NCBI GenBank assembly: GCA_045645805.1
Contig: JAZRJL010000026.1
Span: 1-47,150 of the forward strand
Origin: SIG440 sp045645805
Lineage (GTDB): Bacteria > Bacillota > Clostridia > Monoglobales > Monoglobaceae
Direction: 5' to 3'
Length of the DNA stretch: 47,150 nt
A model generated the notes under the pieces. It was not told the DNA's origin, did not search any database, and saw only the letters and a list, made by a program, of their open reading frames with translations. Both the position numbers and the translations under genes were made by a program. Shown piece by piece: positions 22,730-32,144 of this stretch (positions within the stretch are counted from its first letter, which is position 1; every line of letters begins with the position of its first letter).

Positions 22730-23293
22730 ATGAATGCAAAAGAGCAGCTGCGAAAGGCACTGAAAGAAAAACGTAAAAATTTATCAGCGGCAGAGGTTGA
22801 TGAGAAAAGCAGACTCGTTACGGAAATTTTTCTTAAAAACGATGCCTATAAAAATGCTTCAATAATTATGCTTTATATGCCTATTCAGAACGAGGTTGAC
22901 ACAGGCAGAATAATCAGCAAAGCACTTGAAGACGGAAAAAGTCTTGTGTTTCCTGTAACAGATAGTGAAAGAGGAATTATAACCCCATATCTTGCAGAAC
23001 GCAAAACAGAGTTTAAAAAGGGTGCGTTTTCTGTGCCTGAACCGATGCTTGGAAAGTCGGTAAAGCCTGAAAAAATCGATATTATCCTTGTTCCGGGGAT
23101 TGGTTTTGACAGCCAGGGCAACAGGATAGGTTTTGGGAAAGGCTGTTACGATTCATTTTTGTGCAAGTGCGATGCATTGAAGATAGGTGTGTGCTATAAG
23201 TTTCAGTTGCTTGAAAAAATTCCGTATGATGAACACGATATAAAAATGGATTATGTTTTAACAGAGACAGAATTCAGGAAAACGAGGGATTGA
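22730..23293 (+). CDS. 5-formyltetrahydrofolate cyclo-ligase
   Basis: A 187-residue protein of usual length. It converts 5-formyl-THF to 5,10-methenyl-THF using ATP. Signature parts are a basic N-terminus (KEQLRKALKEKRKNL), MLYMPIQNEVDT near 45-57, and the C-terminal VPGIGFDSQGNRIGFGKGCY, the nucleotide and folate loop. Its stop abuts the truA start. Confidence 0.92.
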   Translation: MNAKEQLRKALKEKRKNLSAAEVDEKSRLVTEIFLKNDAYKNASIIMLYMPIQNEVDTGRIISKALEDGKSLVFPVTDSERGIITPYLAERKTEFKKGAFSVPEPMLGKSVKPEKIDIILVPGIGFDSQGNRIGFGKGCYDSFLCKCDALKIGVCYKFQLLEKIPYDEHDIKMDYVLTETEFRKTRD

Positions 23294-24031
23294 ATGAGGA
23301 ATTTTAAAATTACCGTTCAGTATGACGGTGCAAAATACAACGGCTGGCAACGGCAGGGGAATACCCAAAATACCATTCAGGAACGATTTGAAAATGTTCT
23401 TTTTAAAATGTGCGGAAGAGCTGTTGAAATATTTGCTTCGGGCAGAACAGATGCAGGTGTCCACGCAGGCGGTCAGGTGGCAAACTTTAAATGCGATACT
23501 GAAATGAGTTGTGCCGAGGTACAGGCATATATGAATAAATACTTGCCGACAGACATCAGGGTTTTAAAAACAGAGGAGGCAGACGAGCGGTTTCACAGCC
23601 GCCTTAATGCTGTTTCAAAAACCTATGTATATAGAATTGCTTACGAAAAGCCTGATGTATTCAGCAGGAAGTATGTGTTTGCAGCAGATAAGAAGCCTGG
23701 TGTTGAGAAAATGCAGAAAGCAGCGGAAAAGCTTTTGGGCAGGCACGATTTTAAAGGCTTCAGCTCGGTCGGAAGAACAAAGAAGTCAACTGTAAGAACA
23801 ATTAATTTTGTTGACATATTTGAAGAAAATGGTGTAATTTCGATAAAAATTAACGGAAACGGGTTTTTATATAATATGGTGAGGATTATATCGGGAACAC
23901 TTTATGAAATCGGTATCGGAAAGCTTGATATTTCGGTGATTGACAAGGTGTTTGAAGCTCAGAACCGTGAGCTTGCAGGTGTTACCTTGCCTGCATCGGG
24001 GCTTATACTTGAAGAGGTTTTTTATCAGTGA
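23294..24031 (+). CDS. truA: tRNA pseudouridine synthase A
   Basis: A 245-residue protein that makes pseudouridine at positions 38-40 of the tRNA anticodon arm. The catalytic Asp is in GRTDAGVHA near residue 54; NGWQRQG near 17 and FLYNMVRIISGTL near 190 are further TruA blocks. It begins directly after the cyclo-ligase stop and ends the operon. Confidence 0.95.
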   Translation: MRNFKITVQYDGAKYNGWQRQGNTQNTIQERFENVLFKMCGRAVEIFASGRTDAGVHAGGQVANFKCDTEMSCAEVQAYMNKYLPTDIRVLKTEEADERFHSRLNAVSKTYVYRIAYEKPDVFSRKYVFAADKKPGVEKMQKAAEKLLGRHDFKGFSSVGRTKKSTVRTINFVDIFEENGVISIKINGNGFLYNMVRIISGTLYEIGIGKLDISVIDKVFEAQNRELAGVTLPASGLILEEVFYQ

Positions 24032-24044
24032 TTAAAAATAAATG

Positions 24045-24073
24045 TTGTAATTTTAATAGTTTTGTGGTAAAAT
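24045..24073 (+). promoter_or_regulatory. Promoter of the 6S-like RNA candidate
   Basis: TTGTAA (24045-24050), 17-bp spacer, TAAAAT (24068-24073). The predicted start near 24080 is exactly the first base of the closing stem of the RNA. Confidence 0.7.
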
Positions 24074-24078
24074 AGAAA

Positions 24079-24254
24079 TGCTAAACAAACATTAAAAAAT
24101 AGATGATTGAAGAGTTTTAACTGTAAAGGGGAAACCATACCCTTTTGTTTTCACTTTTGAATTTCGTTAAAAACGCAAATTCCACTTGGTGAATGCAGAA
24201 GGTTTTTTCTCATCTATTAAGTTTGTTTAGCGGCAATCGGGGTTTGCGTTTTTT
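24079..24254 (+). ncRNA. Structured RNA, candidate 6S-like RNA or attenuating leader
   Basis: The ends close with a perfect 11-bp stem: GCTAAACAAAC (24080-24090) and GTTTGTTTAGC (24221-24231). A second stem, TAGATGA with TCATCTA, follows inside. A large internal region then holds an AAAGGG/CCCTTT hairpin and an apical stem GAATTT/AAATTC with CGTT/AACG above it. A long closing stem, central bubble and apical arm at about 150 nt suits 6S RNA. An alternative 11-bp pairing, AAAAACGCAAA (24169-24179) with TTTGCGTTTTT (24243-24253), would act as a terminator and exclude the apical stem. That leaves a regulated leader of the next gene as the other option. Confidence 0.55.
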
Positions 24255-24255
24255 G

Positions 24256-24283
24256 TGCGTCAGCTTCGGTTGACGCATTTTTT
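24256..24283 (+). terminator. Terminator after the structured RNA
   Basis: TGCGTCA (24256-24262) pairs with TGACGCA (24271-24277), followed by six T. It lies 20 bases before the next gene. Confidence 0.8.
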
Positions 24284-24303
24284 GTTATAGGGGGTCAATA
24301 CTT

Positions 24304-27144
24304 ATGAAAAAATTATTAAGCTTTATTTTAATTGCGGCAATGGTTTTGCCTTGTCTGGCATTTGGTGCAGAAACAAATTCACAGGGTTATGAAATAGTGA
24401 TGCCCGTGGAATTCAGTGAAATTCGCAAGGAAATCTATGATATTTATGTGGCAAAAAAGGATGGCAGCTATGCGGTTTATGACGCAGAGGGAAATAAAAA
24501 GTCTGCCGATTATGACAGTATAAGTGAGTATAATGACTGGTTTGCGGTTGCCGAAAAAGATGGTAAGCAGCACAAAATAAACCATTATGGTATGGAATAT
24601 GATTTTGATGTGCCGGGCAGAGTTTTGCAAAGCTATGACAATTCACAGATAGTAGATATTTCGAACAACAATGACGGAAGACCCCTTATGTACTACGAGG
24701 GTGAGTTCGGTATTTACAGAAATGGTGAGTTGATTGCTAAAGCTCCGTACAGCAAGTTTTTGAGAAAGCATAACTATCAATGCCTTACCTTTTTTAATGA
24801 TAAAATGCTTTTCTTTGAAAATGAAAAAATCGGTGTGGTGAACAGCTCTCTTGAAGAAGTAATTCCTGCTGTATACGATGACGTGCAGCTTTCTGAAAAT
24901 GACTGGAACATAGTAGCAGGGCGTGACGGAAAGTATGGTATTCTGAATTATGAGGGACAAACAATTCTTGACTTTGAATACGATTACATAAAATCACTAT
25001 ATGACGGCTATGATGTTTTTTATGCTTTGAGAAAAGACGGAAAGTTCGGTCTTGCAAACAGACAGGGCGTGGTTGTTATGCAGCCAATTCTTGAATATGA
25101 GCCACAAAATGTTTGTCCTGATAACCGTCTTATAATTATCGAAAAGGAAAATACCCGTGAAGATAAGGATGAATACGGTTTGCTTTACGGAGTAGTTGAC
25201 TTTGACGGAAACGAAATTCTGCCGATGGAGCATATTCAGATTGTGGAGATTTCCGAGGGCAGAATTGCGGCAAAAAAAGCTTACGATAAAGGCGGATATT
25301 ATGATATTTTCGGCAACGAGCTGACAAGCTTTGATTACCGTATGGTTTTGGGCTTCAATGAGGGGCTTGCCTTTGCAAGTCGCTGCAATGCGGATGGCAG
25401 TTGGGAGCATGATGTCCTTGATTTAAAGGGCGAGATAGTATTTAACACCGAAAACTATTCGCTTGGCGGCTTTTACGGCGGTATTGCTTGCATTAATTTA
25501 ACTAAAATAATTGATAAAAACGGAAAAACTATTCTTGACTTAGAGGGCAGCGGAATTAAAATTGCAGGTGATTATCGGTGGGACAATCTGGATGCCGGAT
25601 ATTTCCGTGTGACCGATGGCGAAAATTACGGTATTATAAAGGTTGACTTGCCCGAGGATGAGCCGATTTGGGATTATGAATACATAGACTATGGTAATGT
25701 TAAGTATTTGGAGAAGTGGCAGAACGGATATTCGTTCACTCTTGAAAATGGCGATGTTAAGTATATCGACAGCTTTGGTAACGAAACAGATGACGAGGCG
25801 TATGTTAAAGGATGGACTGATGTTGAGGATGAGTTTTTAACAGAGCTTAAAGCAAAGTATGGCGAAAACAAAGTGTTTCCGTTTGGCAGAGGTCGCTACA
25901 AGGTATATATCGGCGTATACTGCTGGATTCTTGATGAAGAGGGCAGATTGATCAAAGAATTTATGGGTGACCCGGAGATTTTTCTGGCAGCAGAAGATTA
26001 TATTCTTGTGACCGATGGGGACATAAACAAAATTTATGATAAAGACTCCAATTTGCTGCTTGAACTTAGTGGAGTTGAGGTATCGTTTATTTATAAGGAC
26101 GGCTTGATTAAAATATATGATTCCAAAACGCAAACTTACAAAATCATAAACCTTGACGGCAAGACAATAGCCGAGTCCTTAGGCGACATAGGAAATATTG
26201 GCGAGGGACTCTTTGATGTCCGTGACGATTTTGGGTCACGGCTGATAAACCGTAACGGCAAAGTGATTGCGGCAAATTACAACTACCTGACAAATGTAGG
26301 GGATAACGGACTTATAGGTATATCAACAGACAGCTTTGAGGGATTTATAAATACCGACGGTGATTATGTTATTGCGCTTTCTGATGGTTGGCATATTCAA
26401 AGTGCGTTTTCAGAGGGACTTGCATCGGTGGTAAAGGACTTGGTTTACCGTCCTTACGGCGAAATTAAGTACATAACTGAAACCGGCGAAACGGCGCTGC
26501 TCAGAAACGACAACAGCGGCTATAAATGGTCAATCGGTACTGAATTTAAAAATGGTATTGCAACGGTTGGCAGAGGTGTCGGCAAGGCAGGTCCGGGATA
26601 CTATAATGTTTTGCGTTGTCTTTATGACAATACGTCGGATTGGGCAAAGGAAACAGTTGACGAGGCAAAAACTCTCGGCTTGTTGCCGGAGGAACTGCAA
26701 AGCAGATACCGCAAAAATATTTCCCGGGAAAACTTCTGCAAGCTGGTATATGAGCTGCCGTTTGTAAAGTCAATGGAAAGACTTCCTGCGGAGAATGTCA
26801 ATTATATCGACTGTGATGACGAAAAAGTGAAGTTTTTGTCGGAGGCTGGTATAATACAAGGCGTTGGACAAAACCGCTTTGCACCCGATGAATACCTTAC
26901 CCGTGAACAGGCGGCTGTAATTCTGACAAGAATATATGTGCTTACGGGTATGCTGCCTGATTATACCATAGATGAGTTTGCTGACCATGATAACATTTCG
27001 GATTGGGCTGCAAGCGAGGTTTATGCCATGAAAAATGCCGGTATAGTAAATGGTGTAGGGGACAATCGTTTTGCCCCCAAAGACGGATATTCAACCGAGC
27101 AGGCAATTGCAACGGTTTTAAGACTTTATAAAAATATACAGTAA
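24304..27144 (+). CDS. Secreted WG-repeat protein with C-terminal SLH domains
   Basis: A 946-residue exported protein. The signal peptide is residues 1-21 (ending AFGAE). Residues 30-760 are filled with WG-type beta repeats of the form KDGKFGLANRQGVVVMQP, NGKVIAANYNYLTNVGDNGL and similar. The C-terminus (about 810-945) holds two to three S-layer homology units with REQAAVILTRIYVL and NGVGDNRFAPKDGYSTEQA, which bind secondary cell-wall polymer. It is probably displayed on the cell surface; the ligand of the WG region is unknown. The start is an ATG at 24304 downstream of the structured RNA. Confidence 0.88.
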   Translation: MKKLLSFILIAAMVLPCLAFGAETNSQGYEIVMPVEFSEIRKEIYDIYVAKKDGSYAVYDAEGNKKSADYDSISEYNDWFAVAEKDGKQHKINHYGMEYDFDVPGRVLQSYDNSQIVDISNNNDGRPLMYYEGEFGIYRNGELIAKAPYSKFLRKHNYQCLTFFNDKMLFFENEKIGVVNSSLEEVIPAVYDDVQLSENDWNIVAGRDGKYGILNYEGQTILDFEYDYIKSLYDGYDVFYALRKDGKFGLANRQGVVVMQPILEYEPQNVCPDNRLIIIEKENTREDKDEYGLLYGVVDFDGNEILPMEHIQIVEISEGRIAAKKAYDKGGYYDIFGNELTSFDYRMVLGFNEGLAFASRCNADGSWEHDVLDLKGEIVFNTENYSLGGFYGGIACINLTKIIDKNGKTILDLEGSGIKIAGDYRWDNLDAGYFRVTDGENYGIIKVDLPEDEPIWDYEYIDYGNVKYLEKWQNGYSFTLENGDVKYIDSFGNETDDEAYVKGWTDVEDEFLTELKAKYGENKVFPFGRGRYKVYIGVYCWILDEEGRLIKEFMGDPEIFLAAEDYILVTDGDINKIYDKDSNLLLELSGVEVSFIYKDGLIKIYDSKTQTYKIINLDGKTIAESLGDIGNIGEGLFDVRDDFGSRLINRNGKVIAANYNYLTNVGDNGLIGISTDSFEGFINTDGDYVIALSDGWHIQSAFSEGLASVVKDLVYRPYGEIKYITETGETALLRNDNSGYKWSIGTEFKNGIATVGRGVGKAGPGYYNVLRCLYDNTSDWAKETVDEAKTLGLLPEELQSRYRKNISRENFCKLVYELPFVKSMERLPAENVNYIDCDDEKVKFLSEAGIIQGVGQNRFAPDEYLTREQAAVILTRIYVLTGMLPDYTIDEFADHDNISDWAASEVYAMKNAGIVNGVGDNRFAPKDGYSTEQAIATVLRLYKNIQ

Positions 27145-27170
27145 GGTGTTAACAATACTGCACAACTTTA

Positions 27171-27200
27171 AAAACAGGCGAGAAATTTCTCGCCTGTTTT
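27171..27200. terminator. Bidirectional terminator between SLH protein and RNase J
   Basis: A perfect palindromic hairpin: AAAACAGGCGAGAAA (27171-27185) and its complement up to 27200, with A and T runs on the two sides. The flanking genes are convergent. Confidence 0.9.
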
Positions 27201-27221
27201 TATTATTGAACGATTTTAAAT

Positions 27222-28886
27222 TTACACATCCATAATTACGGGAAGTATCATAGGTTTTCTCTTTGTCTTGGTAAAGATATATCCGCCAAGCTCGTTTTTA
27301 AGATGTGCTTTAAGACTTGCCCAGTCAAGGGTGTTGTTGCTCAGACAGTCCTCAAGGACTTCGGAAGCTTTTTCGCGGACACTGTCCATAAGGTCCTCGG
27401 CCTCGCGGACATAAACAAAACCACGGGAGATAATATCGGGACCTGCAACAACCATTTTCATTTCGTGGTCAATTGTTGTTACCACAATAATTATACCGTC
27501 CTCTGACAAGTGCTTGCGGTCACGAAGAACAATGTTTCCTACATCACCAACTCCAAGACCGTCAACTAAAACCTTGCCGGCGGGAACTGAACCGGTAATT
27601 TTTCCGGAATTATTAGAAACCTCTAAAACCTTGCCGTTTTCCATCATAAAAATATTCTTTGATTCAATTCCCATTTGAAGAGCAAGGTCACGGTGACGGC
27701 TTAAATGTTTATATTCGTCGTGAACAGGCATAAAATACTTTGGCTTTGCAAGAGCAAGTATGATTTTAAGCTCCTCCTGACAGGCGTGACCCGAAACGTG
27801 AACATCAGCCAAAGATTCGTAAATAACCTCTGCACCGTGCTTTAAAAGCTCGTTTATTACGTTTGAAATCGCTTTTTCGTTTCCGGGGATGGGACTTGCC
27901 GAGATAATAACAAGGTCGTCTGCCTCAATATTAACCTTTTTATGACCTGAAAATGCCATTCTTGAAAGAGCGGACATTGTTTCCCCCTGGCTGCCCGTGG
28001 TGACAATAACAAGCTGTTCCTTTGAATACCTGCCGATTTCGTCAAGCTTGATAAGAGTGTTTTTTGGAATATCCATATAGCCAAGCTCAATTGCGGCAGT
28101 AAGAACATTTTCCATACTTCTGCCTGAAACAGCAACCTTTCTGCCGTGCTTTACAGCGGCATTGATTATCTGCTGAACACGGTGTATGTTTGATGCAAAG
28201 GTAGCAACAAAAATTCGCTTGGTGCAGTTTTCAAACACGCTGTCAAAGGTTGTACCAACGGTACGTTCGCTCATTGTATAGCCCTTACGTTCGGCATTGG
28301 TGCTGTCCGACATAAGAAGAAGCACGCCCTCTTTGCCAAGCTCGCCTATTCTGCCAAGGTCAATCATTTCGCCATCGATTGGTGTTGAATCAATTTTGAA
28401 GTCGCCGGTATGAAGAATTACACCGGCAGGGGTGTGGAATGCAACTGCAACCGCATCGGCAATACTGTGGTTTGAACGGATAAACTCAATCTTGACATCG
28501 CCAAGGGTGAAAGTTTCGCCGGGGTTGATTACATTAAGCTTTGTTGAATTTAAAATTCCGTGTTCTGAAAGCTTGTTTTTAAGTATGCCAAGTGTGAGCT
28601 TTGTTCCAAAAACAGGAACATTAAACTCTTTAAGAACATAAGGAATAGCCCCTATATGGTCCTCGTGTCCGTGAGTAAGCACAATGCCGCGTATACGGTT
28701 TTTATGCTTTTGTAGGTAGGTTATATCAGGGATAACCATATCAACACCCAGCATATCATCGTCAGGGAATGCAAGACCGCAATCCAAAATTATCAAGTCA
28801 CTGCCGTACTCGATGACTGTCAGGTTTTTTCCGATCTCATGCAGTCCGCCGAGTGGTGTTATTTTTACTTTTTTACTTTTTTGCAC
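27222..28886 (-). CDS. Ribonuclease J
   Basis: A 554-residue protein of usual RNase J length. The metallo-beta-lactamase motif is THGHEDHIGAIPY near residues 71-83, with a further metal motif HTGDFKID near 159 and the beta-CASP parts SDSTNAE and SGRSME. RNase J is both a 5'-3' exonuclease and an endonuclease, central to mRNA decay and rRNA maturation in Firmicutes. The start is GTG at 28886 after GGAGG. Promoter TTGCAA-N17-TATAAT lies about 90 bases upstream. Confidence 0.95.
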   Translation of the reverse strand: MQKSKKVKITPLGGLHEIGKNLTVIEYGSDLIILDCGLAFPDDDMLGVDMVIPDITYLQKHKNRIRGIVLTHGHEDHIGAIPYVLKEFNVPVFGTKLTLGILKNKLSEHGILNSTKLNVINPGETFTLGDVKIEFIRSNHSIADAVAVAFHTPAGVILHTGDFKIDSTPIDGEMIDLGRIGELGKEGVLLLMSDSTNAERKGYTMSERTVGTTFDSVFENCTKRIFVATFASNIHRVQQIINAAVKHGRKVAVSGRSMENVLTAAIELGYMDIPKNTLIKLDEIGRYSKEQLVIVTTGSQGETMSALSRMAFSGHKKVNIEADDLVIISASPIPGNEKAISNVINELLKHGAEVIYESLADVHVSGHACQEELKIILALAKPKYFMPVHDEYKHLSRHRDLALQMGIESKNIFMMENGKVLEVSNNSGKITGSVPAGKVLVDGLGVGDVGNIVLRDRKHLSEDGIIIVVTTIDHEMKMVVAGPDIISRGFVYVREAEDLMDSVREKASEVLEDCLSNNTLDWASLKAHLKNELGGYIFTKTKRKPMILPVIMDV

Positions 28887-28974
28887 AAAATATCCTCCAT
28901 TTTTCTAAAAAATAACCGTTCAATATAAATAACTCAGGGTAAAATTACCTTGAAAATTATTTCAAATTTATTAT

Positions 28975-29003
28975 ATTATACATCATTTTAACTTATTTTG
29001 CAA
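28975..29003 (-). promoter_or_regulatory. RNase J promoter
   Basis: On the minus strand: TTGCAA (28998-29003), 17-bp spacer, TATAAT (28975-28980). The leader is about 80 bases. Confidence 0.7.
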
Positions 29004-29087
29004 GAGATTTACCAATATTTACATTTAAATTTTATCCATTATTACAATAAATATTCATAAGTATTGAAAATTTACTGCATAAAGGGG

Positions 29088-29116
29088 TTGATATTTTTTG
29101 ATAAAAATAGTATAAT
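29088..29116 (+). promoter_or_regulatory. lon-engB promoter
   Basis: TTGATA (29088-29093), 17-bp spacer, TATAAT (29111-29116), about 50 bases before the lon start. No CIRCE or CtsR-type site is recognised nearby. Confidence 0.75.
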
Positions 29117-29174
29117 AGATTGATAATGGGCAAAATATGACATTTGCTCATTTTGAAAGGGTGAAATTTGATTA

Positions 29175-31493
29175 ATGTCAGATAAGAGATATAGATTACC
29201 CCTTATTCCGCTTAGGGGTCTTACGGTATTTCCGGGTATGGTAATTCATTTTGATGTGGGAAGACAAAAATCCATTGCTGCGATTGAAAATGCAATGACC
29301 GGCGGGCAATTGGTTTTTTTAAGCTATCAGATGGACAGCCTGATAGAAAATCCCGAAAAAAACGATATTTCAAAAATTGGTGTAGTTGCCGAAGTAAGAC
29401 AGATTTTAAGGCTTCCTGACGGCAATTTAAGGGTTTTGATTGAGGGCATAAAAAGGGCAAAAATTACACGCTATTATGAGGGCGAAAGCTTTAATGAAGT
29501 GGGCGTGGTAGAAAAGCATGATGTGCCTTGTGCTGATTTGATTGAAGAGCAGGTTTTGATGCGGAAGGTTCTTAATTTGCTTAAAGAATATTTTGATATG
29601 CACGAAAAAGCAAATTCGCAAGCGGTCGCATCGCTTATGGAAATTGAAGATGGAGGCGAGCTTGCCGATATCACGGCATCAAATTATCCGCTTAAGCCTC
29701 ATGACCAGCAGGTTGTACTTGAAGAACTTGATGTTAAGCTTAGACTTGAAAAGCTGATTGCTTTGATGGAAAATGAAAATAACATCCTTGAAATTGAGCA
29801 GGGGGTTATGTCAAAGCTCAAAGTAAGCCTTGACAAAAACCAACGTGATTATATTCTTCGCGAGCAGATGAAAGTTATTCAGGAAGAGCTTGGTGATTTT
29901 GAATCCGGTGCGGCAGAGGCTGACGATTACCGTGAGAAAATGAAAAACCGCAAGCTTCCCAAAGAAGTAAGGGAAAAGCTTGAAGAGGAGATTTTAAAGC
30001 TTTCAAGACTATCTGTAATGTCTCAGGAATACGGCGTTGTTCAAAATTATATTGAAACAGTGCTTCAAATGCCGTGGGATATTGAAACAGAAGAAAATTC
30101 AGATATCAGGGCTGCAAAGGCTGTTCTTGAACGTGACCATTACGGACTTGAAAAGGTAAAGGAGAGAATCCTTGAATATCTGGCGGTTAAGAAACTCTCG
30201 CCGGATTCAAAAGGTTCTATTATATGTCTTGCAGGTCCTCCGGGAACGGGCAAGACGTCCATTGCGAGATCGCTTGCCGAGGCTCTTGGCAGAAAATATG
30301 TAAGAGTAAGTCTTGGCGGTGTGCAAAACGAGGCTGAAATCCGTGGCCATCGCAAAACCTATGTGGGTGCAATGCCGGGAAGAATCGTTGCGGCACTGAA
30401 AAACGCAGGGACAAAAAATCCTCTTATTCTGCTTGATGAAATTGACAAGATGTCAAGTGATTTCCGTGGTGACCCAACGGCGGCAATGCTTGAAGTCCTT
30501 GACCCCGAGCAAAACAGCGGCTTCCGTGACCATTTTCTTGAGCTTCCCTTTGATTTGTCACAGGTGCTTTTTGTTACAACGGCAAACTCAATTGAAAATA
30601 TACCCAGACCGCTTTATGACCGTATGGATATAATTGAAATTTCGGGTTATACAGAGCTTGAAAAATTAAATATTGCAAAAAAATATTTACTTCCCAAGCA
30701 GAGAAAGGAAAACGGACTTGATGCAAAAATGCTGAAAGTGCCTGAAAAGACAATAAACCTGATTATTGAGGGATATACCCGTGAATCGGGAGTAAGAGCT
30801 TTGGAGAGAAAGCTTGGGGCAATCTGCCGAAAGGCTGCAAAAGAGATTGTGGAAAATGAAAAGACAAGTATTACTGTTTCTGAAAAGGTGTTAAAGGAAT
30901 ATCTTGGCGGCAGAATTTTTGTTTATGACCACGCTCCTGATGAGCATATGACAGGTATGGCAACCGGTCTTGCGTGGACCGAGGTTGGCGGAGATACTCT
31001 GACAATTGAAATCAATACAATGAAGGGCAGCGGTAAGCTTGAACTTACAGGAAACCTTGGTGATGTAATGAAGGAATCTGCAAAGGCTGCACTCAGCTTT
31101 ATCCGTGCAAATTGTGAAAAGCTTGGAATAAATGCTGATTTTTACAAGGAAACAGATATTCATATTCACGTTCCCGAGGGGGCAACTCCAAAGGACGGAC
31201 CCTCTGCCGGTATAACAATGGCGACAGCACTTGTTTCGGCACTTTCCGGCAAGATGGTAAGACGTGACGTGGCAATGACAGGAGAAATTACACTTCGCGG
31301 CAGAGTTCTGCCAATCGGTGGTCTTCGTGAAAAGTCTCTTGCTGCGTATCGAATGGGGATAAGGAATATAATAATTCCTTTTGAAAATAAAAAGGATTAT
31401 GAAGAGCTTCCTGAAAAAATAAAAAAGGAAATCAAGTTTGTATTTGCAAAGGATATGGAAACTGTTCTTGAAAATGCATTGGTCAAGGGGTGA
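29175..31493 (+). CDS. lon: ATP-dependent Lon protease
   Basis: A 772-residue protein of the usual LonA length. The N-terminal substrate domain is at 1-200 and a coiled coil near 185-250. The AAA+ ATPase has Walker A GPPGTGKTS near 352-360 and Walker B LLDEID near 420. The C-terminal protease has catalytic Ser in KDGPSAG near 675 and Lys in GLREKSLAA near 718. It degrades damaged and regulatory proteins in the cytosol. The engB gene follows with near-overlap. Confidence 0.96.
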   Translation: MSDKRYRLPLIPLRGLTVFPGMVIHFDVGRQKSIAAIENAMTGGQLVFLSYQMDSLIENPEKNDISKIGVVAEVRQILRLPDGNLRVLIEGIKRAKITRYYEGESFNEVGVVEKHDVPCADLIEEQVLMRKVLNLLKEYFDMHEKANSQAVASLMEIEDGGELADITASNYPLKPHDQQVVLEELDVKLRLEKLIALMENENNILEIEQGVMSKLKVSLDKNQRDYILREQMKVIQEELGDFESGAAEADDYREKMKNRKLPKEVREKLEEEILKLSRLSVMSQEYGVVQNYIETVLQMPWDIETEENSDIRAAKAVLERDHYGLEKVKERILEYLAVKKLSPDSKGSIICLAGPPGTGKTSIARSLAEALGRKYVRVSLGGVQNEAEIRGHRKTYVGAMPGRIVAALKNAGTKNPLILLDEIDKMSSDFRGDPTAAMLEVLDPEQNSGFRDHFLELPFDLSQVLFVTTANSIENIPRPLYDRMDIIEISGYTELEKLNIAKKYLLPKQRKENGLDAKMLKVPEKTINLIIEGYTRESGVRALERKLGAICRKAAKEIVENEKTSITVSEKVLKEYLGGRIFVYDHAPDEHMTGMATGLAWTEVGGDTLTIEINTMKGSGKLELTGNLGDVMKESAKAALSFIRANCEKLGINADFYKETDIHIHVPEGATPKDGPSAGITMATALVSALSGKMVRRDVAMTGEITLRGRVLPIGGLREKSLAAYRMGIRNIIIPFENKKDYEELPEKIKKEIKFVFAKDMETVLENALVKG

Positions 31494-31498
31494 AAGGT

Positions 31499-32107
31499 AT
31501 GGAATTTGTAGATATAAAGCTGCTTACAACGGCAGTAAAATATGAGCAGTACCCGCCCTGTGATTTGCCCGAGATTGCACTTGTTGGCAGGTCAAATGTA
31601 GGGAAGTCATCCCTTATAAACTGTCTTGCAAATCGAAAAAATCTTGCCCGTACAAGCAGTACACCGGGGAAAACCGCAACCATAAACTTTTATGAAGTAG
31701 GCGGTAAGTTCCGGCTTGTGGATTTACCGGGCTACGGCTATGCTAAGGTATCAAGGCAGGAAAAGGAAAAGTGGGCAGGGATGATTGAAAATTACCTTGC
31801 GAAGCGAGAAAATCTTGTTCAGGTAGTTCAGCTTGTTGATGCAAGACACAAGCCTACAGCTGATGACAAAACAATGTTTGAATGGATTTGCAGTTACAAT
31901 TATGAGCCTTTTGTGGTTGCAACCAAACTGGACAAACTGAAAAAGTCCCAGGTTGAAGCAAATCTTACAGCAATATACGAAGAATTAAATCTTAACGAGG
32001 ATTCGGTGCTGATACCCTTTTCCTCTGAAAATCGGCAGGGCAGAGACGAGGTTCTTGAGCTTATTGATTACGTTTTGGAAACACCGCAAAACGGCGGAGA
32101 AAATTGA
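31499..32107 (+). CDS. engB: Ribosome-biogenesis GTPase EngB (YsxC)
   Basis: A 202-residue GTPase needed for 50S subunit assembly. P-loop GRSNVGKSS is near residues 30-38, G3 DLPGYGYAKV near 75, and G4 TKLDK near 142. The start at 31499 (ATG) is preferred; an in-frame GTG at 31490 lies inside the lon stop region and uses the likely ribosome site AAGGGG. Gene order lon-engB is the same as in Bacillus. Confidence 0.95.
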   Translation: MEFVDIKLLTTAVKYEQYPPCDLPEIALVGRSNVGKSSLINCLANRKNLARTSSTPGKTATINFYEVGGKFRLVDLPGYGYAKVSRQEKEKWAGMIENYLAKRENLVQVVQLVDARHKPTADDKTMFEWICSYNYEPFVVATKLDKLKKSQVEANLTAIYEELNLNEDSVLIPFSSENRQGRDEVLELIDYVLETPQNGGEN

Positions 32108-32144
32108 TTTAATCTTCAGACATAAAGAAAGGAAATAAAGACAA

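Noticed and set aside
24379..26988. Many long minus-strand frames opposite the WG-repeat gene
   Set aside because: They lack ribosome sites and domain logic and come from the repetitive codon pattern of the surface-protein gene.
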